Origin: Desulfobacterales bacterium
GTDB taxonomy: Bacteria > Desulfobacterota > Desulfobacteria > Desulfobacterales > RPRI01
Direction: 5' to 3'
DNA: 11,242 nucleotides
NCBI GenBank assembly: GCA_030689795.1
Contig: JAUYEO010000099.1
Location: 1 to 11,242, forward strand
The number at the start of each line of letters is the position of its first letter. Within the stretch, counting starts at the first letter, position 1. Below the pieces are notes generated by a model, which worked only from the letters and a program-made list of their open reading frames with translations, was not told the origin of the DNA and made no database searches. The position numbers were made by a program, and so were the translations under genes. This document shows, piece by piece, positions 7,326 through 11,242 of the stretch.

Positions 7326-8333
7326 ATGAATATAGATGTATTAAAATTCAAAGAATGCAGGGTGCTTGTCATAGGCGATCTCATGATAGATGAGTACCTG
7401 TGGGGAGATGTCGACAGGATATCGCCTGAAGCGCCCGTCCAGGTTGTTGACGTGAAGAAAGAGGAGTTGACTCTCGGCGGATCGGGAAATGTCGTGAACA
7501 ATCTTGTCGCCCTCGGAGCAAAGGTCTTTGCTGCCGGCGTCATAGGAACGGGCAGAAACGGGAACATGTTGCTTAAAAGGCTCGGATATTCAGGAGTGGA
7601 TGCAGGGGGAGTTGTTCAGGAGCACGGGCGGCCTACTACGAGAAAAACAAGAATTATAGCGGCTCATCAGCATGTTCTGAGAATTGATCGTGAGACAAGA
7701 AAAGAGATTTCAGATGAAACTCTTGATAAAATCACGCGTTTCATAGAGAAAGTAATTCCTGAAACGGATGTGGTGATTGTCTCCGATTACGGTAAGGGTC
7801 TTATTACGAAAACCCTGATGGCAAGAGTCGTTAAATCGGCGGAAAAACACGGGAAGATAATCATAGCGGACCCCAAGGGCCTTGATTATTCGAAGTACTC
7901 GGGCGTCACACTGATTACCCCGAACAGGAAAGAGGCTGCTCTTGCTTCCGGGGTTGAGATAACTAGTAACTCATCCCTTATGGAGGCGGGAGCAAAAATT
8001 ATTGACCGCGCCGGTATTGAAAGACTCCTTGTTACCTGCGGTAAGGATGGAATGGTGCTTTTTGAAAGAGACAAAAAACCATATAAAATCAGGACCGAGG
8101 CGAGGCAGGTTTTTGATGTTTCCGGTGCAGGCGACACGGTGATAGCAGTGCTGGGGCTTTGTCTTGCATCCGGCGCATCGTTCAGAGCCGCGGCTTCTGT
8201 TGCCAATACCGCCGCAGGGATAGTAGTAGGAAAGGTCGGCACAGCCACGGTTTCTGAGAAAGAACTTACAGCCGCCTTAATGCCGCGATCCACTCCATTA
8301 TCAGTGAACTTAAGGAAAAAGGAAAGAAACTAG
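7326..8333 (+). CDS. rfaE1: D-glycero-beta-D-manno-heptose-7-phosphate kinase (RfaE1 / HldE kinase domain)
   Basis: This PfkB/ribokinase-family kinase makes heptose 1,7-bisphosphate for ADP-heptose, an inner-core LPS building block. Seen are VIGDLMIDEYLWGDVDRISPEAPV near residues 15-38, the substrate-side glycines GGSGNVVNNL (51-60), VSDYGKG (152-158), ITPNRKEA, and DVSGAGDTV (264-272) with the catalytic Asp270. The kinase domain is complete. The last 17 or so of 335 residues do not resemble the family: around Leu318 (codon 8277-8279) the homologous continuation switches to the -1 frame, where the start of the HldE nucleotidyltransferase domain can be read. The gene is therefore best seen as the front half of a once bifunctional hldE, or of a tight rfaE1-rfaE2 pair. 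Kinase activity is likely kept. Confidence 0.93.
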   Translation: MNIDVLKFKECRVLVIGDLMIDEYLWGDVDRISPEAPVQVVDVKKEELTLGGSGNVVNNLVALGAKVFAAGVIGTGRNGNMLLKRLGYSGVDAGGVVQEHGRPTTRKTRIIAAHQHVLRIDRETRKEISDETLDKITRFIEKVIPETDVVIVSDYGKGLITKTLMARVVKSAEKHGKIIIADPKGLDYSKYSGVTLITPNRKEAALASGVEITSNSSLMEAGAKIIDRAGIERLLVTCGKDGMVLFERDKKPYKIRTEARQVFDVSGAGDTVIAVLGLCLASGASFRAAASVANTAAGIVVGKVGTATVSEKELTAALMPRSTPLSVNLRKKERN

Positions 8334-8377
8334 TTTTCACAAACGGCGGTTTCGATCTTCCGCATGCAGGCCATGTA
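8279..8377 (+). pseudogene. Remnant of HldE/RfaE2 nucleotidyltransferase domain (5' end only)
   Basis: In the -1 frame relative to rfaE1, codons from 8279 read NAAIHSIISELKEKGKKLVF and then TNGGFDLPHAGHV. This is the entry to the HldE cytidylyltransferase-type domain, whose usual form is VFTNGCFDLLHAGHV. Cys is replaced by Gly and one Leu by Pro. The homology stops right after the HAGH nucleotide-binding motif, where the frame passes straight into the DUF167 start codon. The remaining ~120 residues of the domain are gone. No ATG, GTG or TTG exists in this frame upstream of 8378 back to the stop at 8255-8257, so it is not separately translated by normal rules. A deletion or assembly error of roughly 350-400 bp would explain it. 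Confidence 0.75.
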
Positions 8378-8698
8378 ATGCTTTATTTCAAGGAAAGCCC
8401 CGAAGGAATAATTTTTAAAATTCACGTTCAGCCGCGTTCTTCAAAAAACATGGTTGCCGGGCTTTTGGGAGATGCCCTGAAAATAAAGCTTACGGCCCCT
8501 CCCGTTGATGGCGCAGCAAACGTCATGTGCATCAAATACCTTGCAAAAAGCCTTTCGGTTTCCGGATCACGCCTTGAAATTATTTCCGGGCACACCGGAA
8601 AGACGAAATACATACTCCTTAAATATGGCAGCAATTCATTGCCGGGCAAACCTGAAGAGTTGAAATCAAAAGTAGAATCACTGATTCCAATAAAATAA
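8378..8698 (+). CDS. DUF167 / YggU-family protein
   Basis: This 106-residue protein is of the family's normal size. It shows the conserved order: an N-terminal ESPEGIIFKIHVQPRSSKN strand pair, GDALKIKLTAPPVDGAAN (residues 30-47), a KYLAKSLSV helix, and IISGHTGKTKYI. The function of the family is not established; it is a small cytoplasmic alpha/beta protein often next to yggT or envelope genes. The ATG start is natural for the family. Only a weak AGG stands 7 nt before it, consistent with the upstream sequence being the hldE remnant and not an evolved leader. It lies 44 bp after the rfaE1 stop and is in the same frame as the remnant, so a readthrough fusion from the remnant would be in frame. 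Confidence 0.9.
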   Translation: MLYFKESPEGIIFKIHVQPRSSKNMVAGLLGDALKIKLTAPPVDGAANVMCIKYLAKSLSVSGSRLEIISGHTGKTKYILLKYGSNSLPGKPEELKSKVESLIPIK

Positions 8699-8713
8699 GG
8701 GTCATCTCCAATA

Positions 8714-8782
8714 TTATTATTCGGGGACCAGGGCTATCACAACAAGGAAAGCCTGTCAGAACTTCAGAAAACAAACACTTGA
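8714..8782 (+). pseudogene. Possible transposase catalytic-core fragment
   Basis: Starting 15 bp after the DUF167 stop, the same frame reads LLFGDQGYHNKESLSELQK and ends at a TGA (8780-8782). A hydrophobic strand followed by GDQGY and a helix resembles the second catalytic Asp region (GDKGY/ADKGY) of DDE transposases. It lies on the opposite strand from the IS5 remnant next to it, so it would come from another element or from an inversion. The stretch is short and chance resemblance is possible. Confidence 0.3.
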
Positions 8783-8802
8783 ACCCTCGAATCCTGGGCC
8801 CC
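8778..8802. repeat. Left arm of inverted repeat around the IS5 remnant
   Basis: Read on the opposite strand, this segment matches 9418-9442 at about 18 of 25 positions, sharing TTCGAGG and TTCAAG. It has an 8-bp rhythm: TTGAACCC, TCGAATCC, TGGGCCCC. Confidence 0.5.
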
Positions 8803-8812
8803 TTTTTTCCAA

Positions 8813-9307
8813 CTATTCATCTTCCCCATACTGACTCTGCAGCTTTACAATCCTCGCATCAACCGCAAGCCCTTCATTTATTGCAAGCCCTTTTTTATCG
8901 AGCTGGCGCGTGATTTCGGAATTGATCTGCTCCATCGCCTTTTTAGACAATCTTTTTCTGAAGCGCGAAAAGGTCGAGTGGGCCGGGGATGGGTCTGTAA
9001 GAGGTATCCCAAGGAATTTTTTAAAGGATATCCTATCGTTTATGTAGCATTCGAGTTCAGGGTCGGAATTTATCCTGAACCATTTCTGGAGAAGAATACA
9101 TTTAAAGAGAAGCAGGGGAGGATAAGCGCCTGCTCCTTTAATGCTCCTGCCGGTACTGTAATATTTGACGAGAATCTCTTCAATGGAGGCCCAGTTGAGC
9201 AAATTGTTTATTTTAGTGAGGTTATCAAGACAGCGGTTTTTATTCATCGAGCTCTTGAGCAGAAACTCGGCAAAATTCATGTCCTGGTTTGCTTTTTTAA
9301 AACCCAT
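8813..9307 (-). mobile_element. Truncated IS5-family transposase (N-terminal part)
   Basis: The 164-residue product starts MGFKKANQDMNFAEFLLKSS and continues with the InsH-type N-terminal domain (PF05598/DUF772-like): GAYPPLLLFKCILLQKWFRI, DPELECYINDRISFKKFLGI, and HSTFSRFRKRL. It stops a few residues after AVDARIVK, where the first catalytic Asp of the DDE triad lies. The rest of the catalytic core is missing, so it cannot be an active transposase. GGAGG stands 5 nt before the ATG, so the start is genuine. The 3' truncation falls just before an imperfect inverted repeat arm. No clear IS terminal repeat or target duplication is seen. The N-terminal half, if made, could still bind element ends. 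Confidence 0.88.
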
Positions 9308-9417
9308 GTCGGCCTCCGGCAGGAAATTGCAGTTTAGAAGTTATATGGCTTAAATAATTACCGATGTCAATATAATACAAATATTTAAGATATTTAATTG
9401 GTAAACGGAGAATGGAA

Positions 9418-9442
9418 GAGGTCAAGAGTTCGAGGTTTCAAG
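9418..9442. repeat. Right arm of inverted repeat around the IS5 remnant
   Basis: GAGGTCAAGAGTTCGAGG followed by TTTCAAG is an imperfect inverted copy of 8778-8802. Together the arms bracket a 615-bp segment containing the whole truncated transposase. Confidence 0.5.
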
Positions 9443-9596
9443 AAATGGTGGATACTTAAGGGCAAAGCACAAAGCGAATATCGAAGTACTAAGTTCGAAA
9501 CTAAGAGCGGGAACCAATAAACAGGGTCAAGCAGCAAGGTCCACACGGGATTAGGGGACTCTTTCGGATCTGATCCAAAATATTAAAATAAACAGC

Positions 9597-9625
9597 TTGA
9601 CTTATCGGGGAGAATTGAGTAACAG
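9597..9625 (+). promoter_or_regulatory. Possible promoter of the initiator tRNA
   Basis: TTGACT (9597-9602), 17 bp, then TAACAG (9620-9625). The -35 matches 5 of 6 positions and the -10 only 3 of 6. Its distance of about 30 bp from the tRNA 5' end is reasonable. Confidence 0.35.
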
Positions 9626-9655
9626 TACCACTCTCCAAAACGAAACAAACATTGA

Positions 9656-9732
<77 letters not shown>

Positions 9733-9740
9733 AATAAATC

Positions 9741-9776
9741 AAGGGGTTAGGCAAACAGCTTAACCCCTTTTTCTTT
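9741..9776 (+). terminator. Rho-independent terminator after tRNA-fMet
   Basis: AAGGGGTTAGGC (9741-9752) pairs with GCTTAACCCCTT (9758-9769), with one G-U pair, closing a 5-nt AAACA loop. It is followed by a T-rich run, TTTTTCTTTT. It begins 9 nt after the tRNA CCA. Confidence 0.9.
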
Positions 9777-9917
9777 TGACAAAATATCATATCCAGCACT
9801 ATACTCGCACTTGGTCAAAATTGGATGTTCTTCAAAGGTCTCAGACTGTTATCGTGATGGATATTTTGTCTTTTCAGTTGCGAAGTAAAGCTTATTGCTC
9901 AATAGAAACGTTCTGTT

Positions 9918-9923
9918 AAGGAG
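9918..9923 (+). promoter_or_regulatory. Ribosome binding site of the LOG-family gene
   Basis: AAGGAG is 5 nt before a TTG (9929) and 11 nt before an in-frame ATG (9935). The spacing slightly favours the TTG, the codon type favours the ATG; the product differs by only two residues. Confidence 0.6.
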
Positions 9924-9928
9924 CTTCT

Positions 9929-10987
9929 TTGGTTATGGAATTGCATTTTAAATATGATAACGGCCCTGTAGATGAAGCCATCAAGCAGTTAATAGACATA
10001 TCGGGCGATATCTCTCGCCCTGCTATCGTCAGGGAGATGATATTGGCATCGTTAAAAGCCGGTCAGGAAGATAACGGGAAAGTTGATTTAAAGCTCATGA
10101 ATGCCTCCTTAAAGGAAATGCGCTTTACAGCAAAAGTATTTGGCCCTTACCGCCATGTAAAGAAAGTTGCTGTATTTGGTTCAGCACGAAAGCAGCCGGA
10201 TGAGGCTGTTTATAAGATGGCACGGCAGATGGGCTCAAAGTTAGTCGAATCGGGATATATGGTTATAACAGGAGGCGGTCCCGGTATCATGCAGGCTGTT
10301 CATGAAGGCGCCGGTCCGGAGCATTCCTTCGGAGTAAACATACGCCTTCCTTTCGAACAAAAATCCAACCCTGTCATCGAGGGGAATCCCAAAAATATAG
10401 TTTATAAATATTTTTTTACCCGGAAAGTGGCCTTTCTCAAAGAATCTGACGCGGTTGTGCTTTTTCCCGGAGGATTCGGCACTCTGGATGAAGCCATGGA
10501 AACCCTTACCCTTGTGCAGACAGGCAAGCGTAATCCATTGCCGATTATCCTTGTGGACGAACCGGGCGGTACATATTGGTCAAAGTGGATTCGTTTTATA
10601 AACGAAGAACTTCTGGAACATAGTTATATCGGTAAATCAGATTTGAACCTGTTTGAACGCGCTGATTCTGTGGATGATGCAGTTCACAGAATTAGCCGAT
10701 TCTATTACAGGTATCATAGTCTTCGGTACATCGGCGACCAACTCGTAATACGTCTTGCATCCTCTCTTGATGAAGAAAAAATACGAAAACTTAAAACCAC
10801 CTATAACGATATCTTATTGCCACAGGGAGACATTTATCTTTCAGGGCCTCTCCCGGAAGAAATTGAAGAACCTGAAATCAGTCATCTCCCAAGACTCATT
10901 ATGGATTTCAATCGAATAAACTCCGGAAGACTGAGAAATTTCATCGATGAGATAAATCGTGACTATCCCATTTCAAAACCTATTTAA
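9929..10987 (+). CDS. LOG-family (TIGR00730-type) Rossmann-fold nucleotide-binding protein
   Basis: This 352-residue protein carries a LOG/'lysine decarboxylase-like' core at about residues 78-260. The core has VFGSAR (82-87), ITGGGPGIMQAVHEGA (113-128), RK at 165-166 before a SDAVVLFPGGFGTLDEAMETL block, with PGGFGT at 180-185 and Glu188. PGGxGTxxE is the hallmark of enzymes that cut the N-glycosidic bond of nucleoside monophosphates (cytokinin-activating LOG and bacterial PpnN types). About 75 extra residues at the N-terminus and 90 at the C-terminus make it longer than plain LOG and shorter than PpnN. A nucleotide 5'-monophosphate nucleosidase role is family-based inference. The gene is monocistronic in this window, and its 3' end overlaps a transposase remnant on the other strand. 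Confidence 0.88.
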   Translation: MVMELHFKYDNGPVDEAIKQLIDISGDISRPAIVREMILASLKAGQEDNGKVDLKLMNASLKEMRFTAKVFGPYRHVKKVAVFGSARKQPDEAVYKMARQMGSKLVESGYMVITGGGPGIMQAVHEGAGPEHSFGVNIRLPFEQKSNPVIEGNPKNIVYKYFFTRKVAFLKESDAVVLFPGGFGTLDEAMETLTLVQTGKRNPLPIILVDEPGGTYWSKWIRFINEELLEHSYIGKSDLNLFERADSVDDAVHRISRFYYRYHSLRYIGDQLVIRLASSLDEEKIRKLKTTYNDILLPQGDIYLSGPLPEEIEEPEISHLPRLIMDFNRINSGRLRNFIDEINRDYPISKPI

Positions 10988-11080
10988 CACAATCATAAGG
11001 CACGCATGGTGAAAGAAGTCTCGATATACAGCAATCAGTCGCTCATAGCGTACAACCAAGCGGCGAAAATTAGACAGCCA
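10973..11080 (-). pseudogene. C-terminal remnant of an IS5-like transposase
   Basis: On the minus strand, codons from 11080 down to a TGA at 10973-10975 read WLSNFRRLVVRYERLIAVYR followed by DFFHHACLMIVLNRF. This is the closing helix region of many IS5/IS4-type DDE transposases (typical form: WL..FRRLvvRYER...y.gF.hlA...i.lrrf). Upstream of the Trp the resemblance ends (DIPDIL instead of the usual VERTFA-like lead), so only about 35 residues survive. It is a different family branch from the 8813-9307 element. The remnant runs 15 bp into the LOG-family gene, whose last few codons may therefore derive from the insertion. Confidence 0.75.
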
Positions 11081-11242
11081 AAGGATATCGGGGATATCTA
11101 AAGTTTAACATCAAAACGCACAATTTATATGGCTCGCCTTTATAGGGAGAAAGATTCTCCCATGGATCGGTTGAGTGTATCTTGATGAGCTATGATATTG
11201 ACGGTTTTATTTAATTCCTTAGCGAATTATCCGGCGGACGAA
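11081..11242. other. Unassigned window end
   Basis: No gene is recognisable here. Two small symmetric words stand out: GATATC repeated around GGG (11084-11098), and a perfect 7-bp hairpin GGGAGAA-aga-TTCTCCC (11145-11161) without a T-run. The final 30 bp could be the edge of a gene that continues outside. Confidence 0.4.

Larger units (their letters stand above)
9308..9655. other. Gene-free stretch between the IS5 remnant and the initiator tRNA
   Basis: No convincing gene is present in these 348 bp. The first ~100 bp are AT-rich and may be the outer part of the insertion element. The right inverted-repeat arm is at 9418-9442. From about 9470 to 9515 comes a repeat-like run with TCGAA-type and ACTAAG words (ACTAAG occurs twice, 14 bp apart). 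The last ~60 bp hold a plausible tRNA promoter. Confidence 0.6.

Noticed and set aside
8796..8808. GGGCCCC followed by six T as a terminator for the alaC-DUF167 operon
   Set aside because: GGGCCC is a palindrome without loop bases and cannot form the usual stem-loop before the T-run.
9745..9846. Short minus-strand open stretch with protein-like composition, reading EEHPILTKCEYSAGYDILSK and ending in the tRNA terminator loop
   Set aside because: It is about 33 codons with no start codon and ends within a strong terminator hairpin. A frame of this length is common by chance and I could not tie it to any family.

Overview
The window looks like chromosomal DNA of a Gram-negative, LPS-making bacterium, most likely a deltaproteobacterium in the broad sense (Desulfobacterota, perhaps a Syntrophus/Smithella-like lineage). 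The clues are a lipoprotein with an outer-membrane-type sorting signal, ADP-heptose (LPS core) synthesis genes, a hom-thrH pair, and moderate GC content with many degenerate intergenic repeats. This placement is inference from gene content; no rRNA or marker search was possible.

Layout. Positions 1-426 (+) are the 3' end of a NagZ-type GH3 beta-N-acetylhexosaminidase. It converges on, and overlaps by 9 bp, a minus-strand set purM -> tsaD -> lipoprotein of unknown function (3327 down to 418). A divergent intergenic region (3328-3618) is rich in inverted repeats. To its right lies a plus-strand gene set, alaC - hom - thrH - ybgC-like thioesterase - rfaE1 - DUF167/YggU (3619-8698). Spacing is tight from hom onward (about 7-44 bp), while a 151-bp gap between alaC and hom holds a foldable 10-bp-phased repeat. 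hom and thrH together could carry aspartate semialdehyde to O-phosphohomoserine, the threonine precursor, without a classical homoserine kinase.

From 8279 the region shows decay. The start of the ADP-heptose synthase nucleotidyltransferase domain is readable in the -1 frame behind the RfaE1 kinase, but it is cut off at its HAGH motif and joined directly to the DUF167 start codon. Next come a truncated minus-strand IS5-family transposase (8813-9307) bracketed by imperfect inverted repeats, a repeat-like stretch, an initiator tRNA-fMet (9656-9732) with a strong terminator, and a LOG-family (TIGR00730-type) nucleotide-binding protein (9929-10987). A second, different IS5-like transposase C-terminus overlaps the 3' end of that gene on the minus strand. 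The last ~160 bp hold no gene I can recognise.

I did not find a convincing undescribed multi-gene system. The most informative oddities are the hldE remnant, the two insertion-sequence remnants on either side of the initiator tRNA and LOG gene, and the short-period repeats between genes.
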